Shown here: positions 1 to 7,683 of the stretch, in pieces
Numbering within the stretch: position 1 is the stretch's first letter
How the letters are laid out: every line of letters begins with the position of its first letter
DNA from: JAGWAJ01 sp026707615
GTDB taxonomy: Bacteria > Acidobacteriota > Vicinamibacteria > Vicinamibacterales > UBA8438
Assembly: GCA_965207595.1 (NCBI GenBank)
Contig: CBDBMW010000011.1
Span: forward strand, 124,001-188,000
Reading direction: 5' to 3'
Length of the DNA: 64,000 bases
The notes under the pieces: model-generated
Told to the model about the DNA's origin: nothing
The model's input: the letters and a program-made list of their open reading frames with translations, nothing else
Database searches by the model: none
Program-made: the position numbers and the translations under genes

Positions 1-530
1 GAACCACGCCGCCGGCCGCCGTGTCAAGCCGCCCTCCGGGCGTCTCCTCCGCTGCGCTACGGCCGTGCCGGTGACACGTCGTCCACCGGCGCGGTGTTGG
101 GCGATTATGCCGAACGCAGGCGTCCGGCCCGCGAACGGACCCGGACTCCCACCACGTCCTTGAACCGCTCCCCCGTCGGAGTCGCCGACGAGCACGCCTC
201 GAACCGCCCGCCATGGAGACCCGCGCCCCGTTCCAGGAGGCGGCATCGATGAACGCGGGATCGGACACGCGGAGGAACTGTGGCATCATCAGGAGTACGG
301 ACGCCCACCGGGTCCTGCGCAGCAGAGCGGGGATGGTGCAAGCAAGGGCCGTGCCACGGACCCGAGTCGGCGGTCACGGTGTTCGACGGGAATCGGAAGG
401 TGGCGAGGGTGAGGGCGAGCGGGCGCGGGATGGGAATCGAGGTCGCGGAGAGGGACCACGACGACGACAGCGAACGGGACGCGGGCGTGATCAGCCCTGT
501 CGCCCGATCACAACACGACAGGGGCTCGAA

Positions 531-563
531 CTTACACCGGAGATGCCGCACGGGAGGTGTAAG
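531..563. repeat. 8-bp stem inverted repeat with related heptamers
   Basis: CTTACACC (531-538) is repeated inverted as GGTGTAAG (556-563) with a 17-nt loop. Related words follow downstream (ATTACACC near 583, CTTACAG near 605). The spacing would suit protein-binding half-sites or a small hairpin. No function can be assigned. Confidence 0.5.
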
Positions 564-698
564 CGGTCACAAGGTCTCAAATTACACCCCGAGTCACAAC
601 TCCACTTACAGCCCTGTACCTGGTAAGTCCCTCCATATCAACCAGATCCCGACCCAACACGCCACCCCCCCGATGCCGCAGATTGGTACAGGGGGGAT

Positions 699-787
699 GT
701 TGGGGAGCGACCCCCCGCAAAACTGCCGTTTTGCGGTCCCGGCGGGTGTTCCTCCGTCACACCCGCCGCGCCGGGTCGCTCCCCAAC
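699..787. repeat. compact palindrome able to form a three-way junction
   Basis: Outer arms GTTGGGGAGCGACCC (699-713) and its exact complement (773-787) form a 15-bp stem. Inside are two further perfect hairpins: 715-723 with 728-736 (9 bp, 4-nt loop TGCC) and 740-749 with 759-768 (10 bp, 9-nt loop). Almost every base is paired, as in a cloverleaf. It lies 57 nt beyond the stop codon of the minus-strand gene at 844-1602 and has no T-run, so it is not a standard intrinsic terminator. It could be a recombination or replication site, a structured RNA or a mobile palindromic repeat. Confidence 0.75.
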
Positions 788-843
788 GAATCTTCCATCC
801 TGGAAGGGCGCTCTCACTGGCAACGTCGGAGCACGCTCGACAT

Positions 844-1602
844 TCACTCGGCCACCTGCCGCTGGTGTTGTTCGTCGAGCGCCGTCGAAAGCTCCTTCCA
901 GTAGTCGACCACTGCCGCACACCAATCGGCGATGTCGCGCTCTGAAACGAAGAGATCGTCTCCCGCGAGTGGCGCCGATAGAGATGATGCGAGCCTAGCG
1001 GCACGACCCGATCCCGATGCGCTGTCCCGCGCGGGTCCGTGGCTGGCGAGGACTGGATTCTCAAAGAGATCGGGCCGCAGTGCTGCCAACTCCGTCGCAG
1101 CCGACCCCGCGCCATGCTTGATCGCGTTCGCCGCCTTCCGGAGTTCGTGGAGCTTGCGGGCAGCCCGAAAACTCCGGCAGTCGATGCCCAGTCGTGCCAG
1201 CCGCCGTTCGAGTTTCGCCACCCGGAGCTCTCGCTCGTCGTCACGAGCCAGTTCTCGCCGAAGGAAGACGAGTTGCTGTTGCTCGAACAGGTGGTGGAGA
1301 CCCACAGCCAGCAGGTTCAGCACGCCCTGCCGGACCTCCGACATCGTCTCGTAGTACTGGATGCCGTAATCATTCGCCCACTCCGCGACGTCGCCCATGT
1401 CGATCTCATCATCCGCGGGCATGGATCCGAGACGCTCGAACTCCGCCTCGGCAGCCGCCTCCGCTTCCTCGGCGATGCCGCCGAACGCGGTCGCCACTTT
1501 TTCAAGCGCCCCGGCACGGAAACCCTCGATCATGCGAACGTGGAACTCCCGAAAGTAGTGCGCCCAGTACTTCGCGTTCGGAACCATCCACTCATGGTAC
1601 AC
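844..1602 (-). CDS. hypothetical protein, helical, NxxKHG motif
   Basis: I do not recognise a named family. The protein (about 252 residues) is helix-rich with charged stretches, including ELARDDERELRVAKLERRL in the middle. A segment reading ELRKAANAIKHG resembles the conserved NxxKHG motif of several uncharacterised proteins with HEPN-like helical folds, but the Arg-His spacing is not canonical, so an RNase role is only a guess. Start choice is uncertain: the frame is open to a TTG at 1647; the GTG at 1602 has a GAGGG just upstream; the first ATG is at 1587. The gene stands alone, with a strong palindrome just beyond its stop. Confidence 0.6.
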   Translation of the reverse strand: MYHEWMVPNAKYWAHYFREFHVRMIEGFRAGALEKVATAFGGIAEEAEAAAEAEFERLGSMPADDEIDMGDVAEWANDYGIQYYETMSEVRQGVLNLLAVGLHHLFEQQQLVFLRRELARDDERELRVAKLERRLARLGIDCRSFRAARKLHELRKAANAIKHGAGSAATELAALRPDLFENPVLASHGPARDSASGSGRAARLASSLSAPLAGDDLFVSERDIADWCAAVVDYWKELSTALDEQHQRQVAE

Positions 1603-1901
1603 GGCCCTCTGCCGGAGGTACGGGATCCCGGCACCTGGCGCAGCCAAAGGGGCGGCCTGCGAACCGGCCGACTTCCGAGGCCGCAGAGCGTGTCATGCTC
1701 GGCCCACCGGCGACGGCGTCGAAGCCCCGAGGTGTCTCGGCCGTGAAACAGCCGATGATCGGCGGTCGAGCCGGGCAGCGATGACACGGAGAGCATGGCG
1801 TCCGTGTCGCCAGTACGATAGACTTTCCGGAGACTTCCCGGCACAGAGACCGGCCGCGGGCCGACGCCGGGCCGCCTGCTGAATTCGAGCGGAGGATCGA
1901 T

Positions 1902-2333
1902 ATGCGTGCCTTGAAGTGGTGGGGCGGCGCGGTGGCGGCGTTGTTCGTGGTCGGGCTCATCGGCGTACTCACCGAGGATCCCGAGACGCGAGCCGAGCGC
2001 GAACGAGGTCGAGAGGAAGCGCGACTGGCGGACCAGCGCGCCGAGCAGGAGCGCGAGCGCGAGCGAGTGCAGATCGCCCGTGAGGTCAATGTCAGGATGC
2101 GCTGTGAGCGAGCTATCCGCGCGGAGCTACACCCGTACGAGGTCGACTTCCCGACGTTGGGGGCTCGGGTCTACTCGGCCGGCACGAGGCATCGATGGCA
2201 GGGGACCGTCCGGACGCAAGGCCGCGAGGTCGTCATGGAGTGCGTCGTTGATGGTAGCGGGGAAGCTAGCAGTCCACAGGAACTCGACGCCAACTACACG
2301 GTAGCGTCACTCCGCATCATTCCCCCAGAGTAG
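1902..2333 (+). CDS. hypothetical single-pass membrane protein
   Basis: A 143-residue protein with one N-terminal membrane segment (about residues 7-23, WWGGAVAALFVVGLIGVL), then a highly charged Glu/Arg helix (about 28-62) likely to be a coiled coil, then a small beta-rich C-terminal domain with two cysteines (about 67-143). A GGAGG lies 8 nt upstream of the ATG. The layout suggests a membrane-anchored periplasmic protein. Function unknown; no operon partner is evident, the next gene following after 147 nt. Confidence 0.7.
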   Translation: MRALKWWGGAVAALFVVGLIGVLTEDPETRAERERGREEARLADQRAEQERERERVQIAREVNVRMRCERAIRAELHPYEVDFPTLGARVYSAGTRHRWQGTVRTQGREVVMECVVDGSGEASSPQELDANYTVASLRIIPPE

Positions 2334-2480
2334 CCGACCATTCGTGCTGTGCTCGTGCCGACCGAGCTTCCCCGGCGGGTGCCCTTTCCGGCCCGAGCTT
2401 CCCGGCCGCCGCTGAGTTCTTCCGGCTGGCCTCCGGTACTGCTCTGAGATGACCCGTCGCTCGTGATACGCTTGTGGCGC

Positions 2481-2735
2481 ATGAGCAACGACGCGAAGTG
2501 GATCGTCGGGACGGGCGTCGCGATAATCGCCGCAATCGTGGCGTCGGCGGTGGCTGTCATCGCCGTCGTGGTCACGATGGTCGGGGATGTTCGGGCCGAT
2601 CTGAGGGACGTGAACGCACGTCTTGACGGCTTTGATACCCGCCTCCGAGCCGTTGAAGTCGCCTTCGGCAAGATCGACCAACGTCTCGAGACGTTGGAGA
2701 GGCTCCACCTGCCAACGCCCGCTACTGGCGACTAG
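2481..2735 (+). CDS. hypothetical small membrane protein with coiled coil
   Basis: The protein (84 residues from the ATG at 2481) has a hydrophobic segment at about residues 8-33 rich in Ile, Val and Ala, followed by a heptad-like helix (VRADLRDVNARLDGFDTRL onward) ending in a Pro/Thr tail. It resembles the many bacterial small proteins with one transmembrane helix plus a coiled coil found near toxin or phage genes. A GTG at 2463 in frame would add six residues; the ATG fits better because the membrane helix then starts near the N-terminus. Confidence 0.65.
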   Translation: MSNDAKWIVGTGVAIIAAIVASAVAVIAVVVTMVGDVRADLRDVNARLDGFDTRLRAVEVAFGKIDQRLETLERLHLPTPATGD

Positions 2736-2837
2736 CGTTCCAACTCGGCGAACGCCCGGTTTCCCGCCGGGCCGACGTGTCACCGGTTGTTCTGCCGTTG
2801 CGGATGTGGATCGATCGCCCTGTGCGAGACCGTCTCC

Positions 2838-2912
2838 GGGACTCGGGATCTCGGGACTCGGGGACTCGGGAGACTCGGGACTCGGGAGACTCGGGACTCG
2901 GGGACTCGGGAG
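2838..2912. repeat. short tandem repeat, GGGACTCG units
   Basis: About eight imperfect copies of a GGGACTCG word run head to tail with one- or two-base spacers (GA, GGA). The block is in the gene-free interval 2736-3151. It has no unique spacers, so it is not CRISPR. Slippage-prone simple repeats of this kind often vary in copy number between strains. Confidence 0.85.
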
Positions 2913-3151
2913 GGCTCCCGCGATGCATTGGGTTCCACGTGGCAACGGGGGACACGCTGAGGGGAACGCCAGCGGGCGCAGACGATAAAGTGCTTTAGCA
3001 TCAATGGTTTACGCCGCTCTGGCGTCGGAAGCCCTGGCAGCCGGACGGCTGCTGGCCGCCGACGTGTCACGCGACATGCAAGACTGCGAGACTGTAGACT
3101 GTTCTGGACGGTCGTCAGGCGCGGGTTGACGGCAGGCGAATTGGAAGAGTG

Positions 3152-4060
3152 ATGCCGAGGAGGAAGTGGACAGCGGCACGGGACATGCCCGACCAGTCGG
3201 GGCGGGTCGCCGTCGTGACGGGCGCGAACACCGGCATCGGACTGGAGACCGCAGAGGCACTTGCCCGACGCGGCACACACGTCGTGCTGGCCTGTCGCGA
3301 TCAGGCGAAGGGCCGGTCCGCCGCGGCGAGCATCGCCGCTGGGGACGCGTCGGGGACGCTTGACGTGATGGTGCTCGACCTCGCCGACCTCGCGTCGGTC
3401 CGTGCGTTCTCCGCCGCGTTCCGCGACGGGTTCGACCGCCTGGACCTGCTCATCAACAACGCGGGCGTCATGTGGCCGCCGGCGTCGAAGACCGTCGATG
3501 GGTTCGAGTTGCAGTTCGGCACCAACCACCTCGGGCACTTCGCCCTGACGGCCCAGCTTCTGGATCGGCTGCGAACGACGAGCGGGTCGCGTGTGGTCAC
3601 CGTGTCCAGCGTCTCCCACCGGTTCGGCGCGATCGACTTCGACGACCTGCACTGGGAGTCGCGGAAGTACCATCCCAACCGGGCGTACGGGCAGAGCAAG
3701 CTGGCCAACCTGCTGTTCGCCTATGAGTTGCAGCGGCGCCTCGACCGCGCCGGTTTCGAGACGATGTCGGTCGCGGCGCATCCTGGCTATACGGGCACGG
3801 ACCTGCAACGCTACAGTGGCTTCCTGCGGCTGCTGAACCCGTTGGTCGCCATGCCGACCTGGCGAGGCGCGCTGCCGACCCTGTACGCGGCGACGGCCAG
3901 CGGCGCGGAGCCGGGTGGCTACTACGGCCCCGACGGCTTCGGCGAGCTTCGCGGGTATCCGACGCGGGTCGGGTCGTCGTCCGAGTCGAGGGACGAAGCG
4001 GTCGCCGCGAAGCTCTGGCAAGTGTCCGAGGGCCTCGTCGGTCTGGAGTTCGCCCTGTAG
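3152..4060 (+). CDS. short-chain dehydrogenase/reductase (retinol dehydrogenase-like)
   Basis: A classical SDR of about 302 residues, expected to be a soluble NAD(P)-dependent oxidoreductase; the substrate is unknown. Visible motifs are the Rossmann glycine signature TGANTGIG near residue 24, LINNAGVM about 80 residues later, a serine in VVTVSSVSH, and the catalytic YGQSK. The C-terminal part (PGYTGTDLQ and onwards) matches the retinol/WW-domain oxidoreductase-like subgroup. I start at the ATG at 3152 because relatives also begin with a short stretch ending in PDQSGR before the first strand; GTG at 3149 and ATG at 3185 are alternatives. Confidence 0.9.
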   Translation: MPRRKWTAARDMPDQSGRVAVVTGANTGIGLETAEALARRGTHVVLACRDQAKGRSAAASIAAGDASGTLDVMVLDLADLASVRAFSAAFRDGFDRLDLLINNAGVMWPPASKTVDGFELQFGTNHLGHFALTAQLLDRLRTTSGSRVVTVSSVSHRFGAIDFDDLHWESRKYHPNRAYGQSKLANLLFAYELQRRLDRAGFETMSVAAHPGYTGTDLQRYSGFLRLLNPLVAMPTWRGALPTLYAATASGAEPGGYYGPDGFGELRGYPTRVGSSSESRDEAVAAKLWQVSEGLVGLEFAL

Positions 4061-4115
4061 GCCGTCCGACGCTCTGAGACTGGCCGGGAGGACGGCAACG
4101 ACCGACACAAGGAGC

Positions 4116-4589
4116 ATGCGATGGTGTCGACTGATGGCGGCAGTGCTGGCGATAGTCCTCGTTGTTCCGGTGTCCGCGGCAGACACGGACCTGCCGTATG
4201 CCGAGGTCGTTTCGGCGGCGGCGCGGCGCCACGGCGTCGATGAGATGCTCGTGCACGCGATCATCACGGTGGAGTCGGGCTACAGCGAGCGAGCGGTGTC
4301 ATCTGCGGGCGCTGAGGGGCTCATGCAGTTGATGCCGACGACGCAACAGGCGCTCGGCGTATTGGACGCGTTCGACCCGCACGAGAACATCGAAGCGGGG
4401 GTCGCCTATCTGCGCGGGCTGGTGGATGAGTTCGGAATGGTGTTGGCGGTCGCGGCGTACAACGCGGGTCCGGGCGCCGTTCGCTCGCACCGCGGCATCC
4501 CGCCGTTCGCCGAAACGCGATCGTACGTGCGGGCTGTGTTCCGCAAGCTGACGCAGTTGCGGGCTGGTCGCGACCGCATCGGACCTTGA
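4116..4589 (+). CDS. lytic transglycosylase, SLT domain
   Basis: Predicted periplasmic murein lytic transglycosylase (about 157 residues). A signal peptide (MAAVLAIVLVVPVSAA) is followed by a compact Slt domain. The catalytic glutamate lies in IITVESGYSERAVSSAGAEG, followed by the GLMQLMP motif and the AYNAGPGAV motif typical of the family. It would cleave the MurNAc-GlcNAc bond to give 1,6-anhydro ends. At this size it resembles small T4SS/phage-associated or MltE/EmtA-like enzymes. The AAGGAG before the ATG at 4116 is very close to it; the ATG at 4134 is an alternative start. Confidence 0.88.
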   Translation: MRWCRLMAAVLAIVLVVPVSAADTDLPYAEVVSAAARRHGVDEMLVHAIITVESGYSERAVSSAGAEGLMQLMPTTQQALGVLDAFDPHENIEAGVAYLRGLVDEFGMVLAVAAYNAGPGAVRSHRGIPPFAETRSYVRAVFRKLTQLRAGRDRIGP

Positions 4590-4640
4590 GAGGTCCGCGG
4601 GTGCTCGTTGGCCGTTGTGGGCAGACTGCTGGCGCTGCCG

Positions 4641-4889
4641 TCACCAAGAAAGGACACGTCGCAGGAAGGTCCGCGGCGGAGGTGGCACTTGCGGACGGAC
4701 GGTCTCAACGCGCCGTACGCTCTCTGCGGCCAACCTCACCAGCGAGTCGCCGTCGACGGTTCGGAAGACCCACTCGCCATTCTCGGCGACGACCGAGGCA
4801 GCCTCGATGACGAGCGGTACAGAGGTGGCCTTGCGCGTCACGGCGAACAGACCTACCAACCCACCCTCATCTTCGGATGACGACCGCAC
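4641..4889 (-). CDS. hypothetical small protein
   Basis: An 82-residue product beginning at a GTG with GGAGGG 8 nt upstream; it would otherwise be hidden in a longer low-complexity frame. The N-terminal half looks like a genuine beta-rich small domain (GGLVGLFAVTRKATSVPLVI region), and the C-terminus ends in Pro and Arg-rich residues. No family recognised. It is convergent with the transglycosylase gene at 4116-4589. The opposite-strand frames are poorer in composition. Confidence 0.45.
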   Translation of the reverse strand: MRSSSEDEGGLVGLFAVTRKATSVPLVIEAASVVAENGEWVFRTVDGDSLVRLAAESVRRVETVRPQVPPPPRTFLRRVLSW

Positions 4890-5052
4890 TCGCCTCACCC
4901 TCCGTGAGAGAATAGCACGATGAGGGCGACCGCGCCACGGCGCCGGTCGGGGGCAAGAGCCGAGACCCGAATCGAGTCGGACTCCGCGTACGACCCGCCG
5001 CCCCGCGGTGATACGATGCCGCAATGTAGGAGACTTACGGGAGATGGGACCG

Positions 5053-5226
5053 ATGCAGGGCGAGCTGGATGTGGTCATCAAGGCCCGGCTGGCGTTCTTC
5101 TCGGCGGAGCGGGCACTCGTCAAGGCGAGCGCAGACTACGAGAAGGCGCGGACGGAGTACGAACGAGCGTGCGCGAAGCTTGGGTTGGCTCCACACTACG
5201 CACCGGAATCCCCTGGCAAAGGGTAG
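5053..5226 (+). CDS. hypothetical small helical protein
   Basis: A 57-residue, probably all-helical protein (LDVVIKARLAFFSAERALVK, then a Glu/Arg/Tyr-rich helix). The ATG at 5053 follows GGGAG by 9 nt; an ATG at 5044 is also in frame. The heptad pattern suggests a coiled coil, as in small phage or plasmid accessory proteins. Function unknown. It precedes the Cys-rich gene at 5296 in the same direction and may be co-transcribed with it. Confidence 0.55.
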   Translation: MQGELDVVIKARLAFFSAERALVKASADYEKARTEYERACAKLGLAPHYAPESPGKG

Positions 5227-5295
5227 CGCGCGGCCCATTGGGCGACGGTGACGGCAGCCCGCACGTGGCAGGTGTCGTCGTTGAGGAGCGGGTGC

Positions 5296-6012
5296 ATGAC
5301 ACTGTGCGGGATTGCGATGGGCGCGCGCGGAGACGGCGGAGCATCGCGGGCCAGCGTGCATGGCTACGAGTCCATATGGAACGGCCGGGACGAACTGGTC
5401 AACCGGCCGACGCCACCACCACCGGTGCAGGCGTCGGCGAAGCTCTGCGGCGGCTGCTGGCGGTGGCGGCCGCTTCGTGATTTCGACGAACGGCGCATCT
5501 GCCGGCACTGCGTCCGGCTGCGGAACAGTGCGCGTGTTCGGGAATCGCGCGAAGCCGCCAGGGCGCGGGGGCTGTGTCAGGCGTGCCAGAAACGCTCGGC
5601 TGCGGCCGGTCTGACGATCTGCGAGAGATGTCAGCGCCGCCATCGGGAGCACAACGTCGAACGTCGTGGGCGACTCGCCGGTGAAGGCCGGTGCGTGAAT
5701 TGCACGGCGAACCTTCCATCAGGGTGGGAAGGCGCACGGTGCGAGGCATGTGTGGACTCCTCGCGACGTAGGATGGCCGAGTTGCGAAGCGCGCGGCTTG
5801 CCGCCGGGTTGTGTCGCACCTGCGGCAAGAGACCCCGCGCTGTGCTCGACCGGGGTGCGCTGGCCACGCAATGCCGGCGCTGTCTGGGCCGGGCGGCCGA
5901 ACGGAAGCGAACTCGCGCCGCAAGGCAGGCGCAGTTTGACACACGACCCGGATATCGGCATTCGGGCGTCGCTCAGGCGATGACCTGCGCTGTGCGAGGC
6001 ATTGGTATCTAG
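5296..6012 (+). CDS. multi-CxxC zinc-binding protein, family not recognised
   Basis: The product (about 238 residues) carries eight CxxC pairs in order: CGGC, CRHC, CQAC, CERC, CVNC, CEAC, CRTC, CRRC. They are spaced as four likely treble Cys4 zinc sites, joined by Arg-rich helical linkers such as RNSARVRESREAARARGL and RRRMAELRSARLAAGL. The repeated pattern (Gly-x-Cys-x-x-Cys, basic residues, 15-20 residues, Cys-x-x-Cys) suggests internal duplication. It could bind nucleic acid or act as a protein-binding zinc scaffold. GAGGAG lies 7 nt before the ATG at 5296; the frame is open further upstream to 5248. The flavoprotein gene follows 25 nt after the stop. Confidence 0.72.
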   Translation: MTLCGIAMGARGDGGASRASVHGYESIWNGRDELVNRPTPPPPVQASAKLCGGCWRWRPLRDFDERRICRHCVRLRNSARVRESREAARARGLCQACQKRSAAAGLTICERCQRRHREHNVERRGRLAGEGRCVNCTANLPSGWEGARCEACVDSSRRRMAELRSARLAAGLCRTCGKRPRAVLDRGALATQCRRCLGRAAERKRTRAARQAQFDTRPGYRHSGVAQAMTCAVRGIGI

Positions 6013-6037
6013 AGGCCAATCAAGGGGGAGGTAGCCA

Positions 6038-6649
6038 ATGGTTGTCAATACGATGGAGGAGTTGCGGGCGGTCTATCGGCCTCCGGCTGCGCGGGCCGGT
6101 CTGAAGGTCCTGGACCGTCTGGACGTGCACTGCCGCAACTTCATCGCGTTGTCGCCCTTCTACGTCATCTGTTCGGCTCGCGCGGACGGGCGGGCCGATG
6201 CGTCTCCACGGGGCGATCCGCCGGGAGCGCTGGCTCACGTCCTGGACGACAAGACGCTGCTGCTGCCTGACCGGCCGGGAAACCGGCAGGTCGACACGCT
6301 GATGAACTTGGTGGAACGTCCCTACGTGGGCTTGGTGTTCTTCGTACCAGGACTGACGGAGACGCTTCGGGTGAACGGGCGGGCGGAGATCTCCACCGAC
6401 GCAGAGCTGCTGGAGTCGCTGGCCATCCAAGGCAGGCCTCCCCTCTCGGTCCTCAAGGTAACGGTCGAGGAAGCGTTCCTGCACTGTGCCAAGGCGCTGA
6501 TTCGAGCCCGGCTCTGGGAGCCAGCGGCTCAGGTCGAACGCGCCCGGTACCCGACCTACGGGCAGGTGCTGGCGGACCAGATCGCCGGCGCGGACGCGGT
6601 CGAGATCGACGCCGGCGAGGCGGAGAGCGCCCGAACCGAGCTGTACTGA
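6038..6649 (+). CDS. pyridoxamine 5'-phosphate oxidase-related FMN protein (MSMEG_1061/DR2398-like)
   Basis: A split-barrel flavoprotein of 203 residues. The central block, with DGRADASPRGDPPG followed by DDKTLLLPDRPGNRQVDTL and then FFVPGLTETLRVNGRAEI, is the signature of the PPOX-type subfamily typified by MSMEG_1061. Members bind FMN as cytosolic dimers; the physiological substrate is not established. A GGGGGAGG box lies about 7 nt before the ATG. The gene may be co-transcribed with the CxxC protein upstream. It converges on the outer-membrane protein gene at 6687-7577. Confidence 0.9.
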   Translation: MVVNTMEELRAVYRPPAARAGLKVLDRLDVHCRNFIALSPFYVICSARADGRADASPRGDPPGALAHVLDDKTLLLPDRPGNRQVDTLMNLVERPYVGLVFFVPGLTETLRVNGRAEISTDAELLESLAIQGRPPLSVLKVTVEEAFLHCAKALIRARLWEPAAQVERARYPTYGQVLADQIAGADAVEIDAGEAESARTELY

Positions 6650-6686
6650 CCCGGCATGGCGGTACTGGCCTCCCCTGCCGACCCGA

Positions 6687-7577
6687 TCAGCCGCCGAGCG
6701 CATACCGGACCGTGAATAGCAGCGTCCAGTAGCGCGCGCCGGTGAAGGTCGTGTGGTTGGAGAAGTTCGGGTCAACCGCGTGCAGCGGGTGTTCCTGGTA
6801 CGTGCCGGTGTACTCGATGTCGCCCAGGACCGTATAGGTCAGCTTCACGCCCAACGCCAACCGGTCGGACACGCCGAAGTCCGCCCCAGCGTGCAGGTGG
6901 CCTCCCAGCACGGTGTCCGCCATGTCGGCGTCCTGCCGCGACGTGTAGTGTGACAGCGGTGGGTCGTAGACTCTGTCGTTGCCCGGGTCTCCGTAATGTT
7001 GCTCGTAGTGCAAGTCGCGGATTTCGGCGAATGCCGGGCCAAGCCCGATGCCGAGGTAGGGCGCGAACCGGCCGGCGTCCCCTCGGAAGTCGTAGTACGC
7101 ACTGACCGCCAGCGTGCGGACGGTGAGGTTGTCGATCCAGTACTCGGAATCAGACGTGACCGTGCCGCCGCGGCGACGGTCGAGGGGACGCTCCGCGTGG
7201 TCGCTGACGCTGCGGAACACCTGTTCGATGCCGTTCATCCGCTGCCCGAACGCCAGCTCCAGGCGCAAGCGGTCGAGCTGGTATCCGGTGGACAGCTCGA
7301 ACGGCGCGCCGACTGCCGTCTGGAGGTCGTAGGCCCAACGGTAACCGGACTGTTCGGGCCGCGGCTTCTCGTCGAAGCAGGCGTAGCTCGGATAGCAGAG
7401 GTGGTCGCGGTTCGAGCCGCGCTGGTTGATGTCCGAGGACCAGTTCACCCCCACGCCGCCGCCGACGTACCACCCGGAGCGCCGCTCGCCCGCAGAGTGC
7501 TGAGCGGTCGCATCGGGCACGGAAAACAGCACCAGCACGCCCGTAAGGGCGGGTGCGATGGAGCGAGAAACGCGCAT
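6687..7577 (-). CDS. outer-membrane beta-barrel protein
   Basis: About 296 residues with a signal peptide (cleavage near ATAQ) and then alternating hydrophobic strands: GWYVGGGVGVNWS, FAPYLGIGLGPAFAEI, LALGVKLTYTVLG, and a C-terminal strand ending YWTLLFTVRYALGG. This is the pattern of an 8-10-stranded OmpA/OmpW-type barrel. Start chosen at MRVSRS because GGAGG is 5 nt upstream; the frame is open to 7604. Two cysteines lie near residue 60 (CYPSYAC). Its role is unknown; a related but distinct barrel gene is at 25255-26202. Confidence 0.8.
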   Translation of the reverse strand: MRVSRSIAPALTGVLVLFSVPDATAQHSAGERRSGWYVGGGVGVNWSSDINQRGSNRDHLCYPSYACFDEKPRPEQSGYRWAYDLQTAVGAPFELSTGYQLDRLRLELAFGQRMNGIEQVFRSVSDHAERPLDRRRGGTVTSDSEYWIDNLTVRTLAVSAYYDFRGDAGRFAPYLGIGLGPAFAEIRDLHYEQHYGDPGNDRVYDPPLSHYTSRQDADMADTVLGGHLHAGADFGVSDRLALGVKLTYTVLGDIEYTGTYQEHPLHAVDPNFSNHTTFTGARYWTLLFTVRYALGG

Positions 7578-7683
7578 GCATGCCTCCGTAGCGCGGGGCC
7601 ACACCGGCAGCCACGGATCCGGGCTCGCGAGTCCGGCCGCGCCCGATGCCCGCCAGCCGCCCCTGTCTTTGGGACGCGCATGA

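Larger units (their letters stand above)
1..843. other. gene-free stretch at left edge
   Basis: No open frame here reads like a protein: all are low-complexity, Arg/Ser-rich and lack a ribosome binding site. On the minus strand pieces of sensible peptide appear in different frames around 150-330, so a decayed gene is possible but I cannot name it. The right half holds short repeats and two strong inverted repeats listed separately. Confidence 0.5.

Noticed and set aside
105..945. Several 70-220-codon frames on both strands
   Set aside because: All overlap each other and the palindromes, with Arg/Ser/Pro-rich composition and no ribosome binding sites.
68..2786. 13-mer GACGTGTCACCGG, inverted at 68-80 and direct at 2774-2786, with the first 10 bases again at 3061-3070
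   Set aside because: Could mark element ends, but similarity does not extend past 13 bases and no mobile gene lies between; likely chance or a short binding site.
2838..2912. Possible CRISPR array
   Set aside because: Units are 8-10 bp and contiguous, with no spacers and no cas genes.
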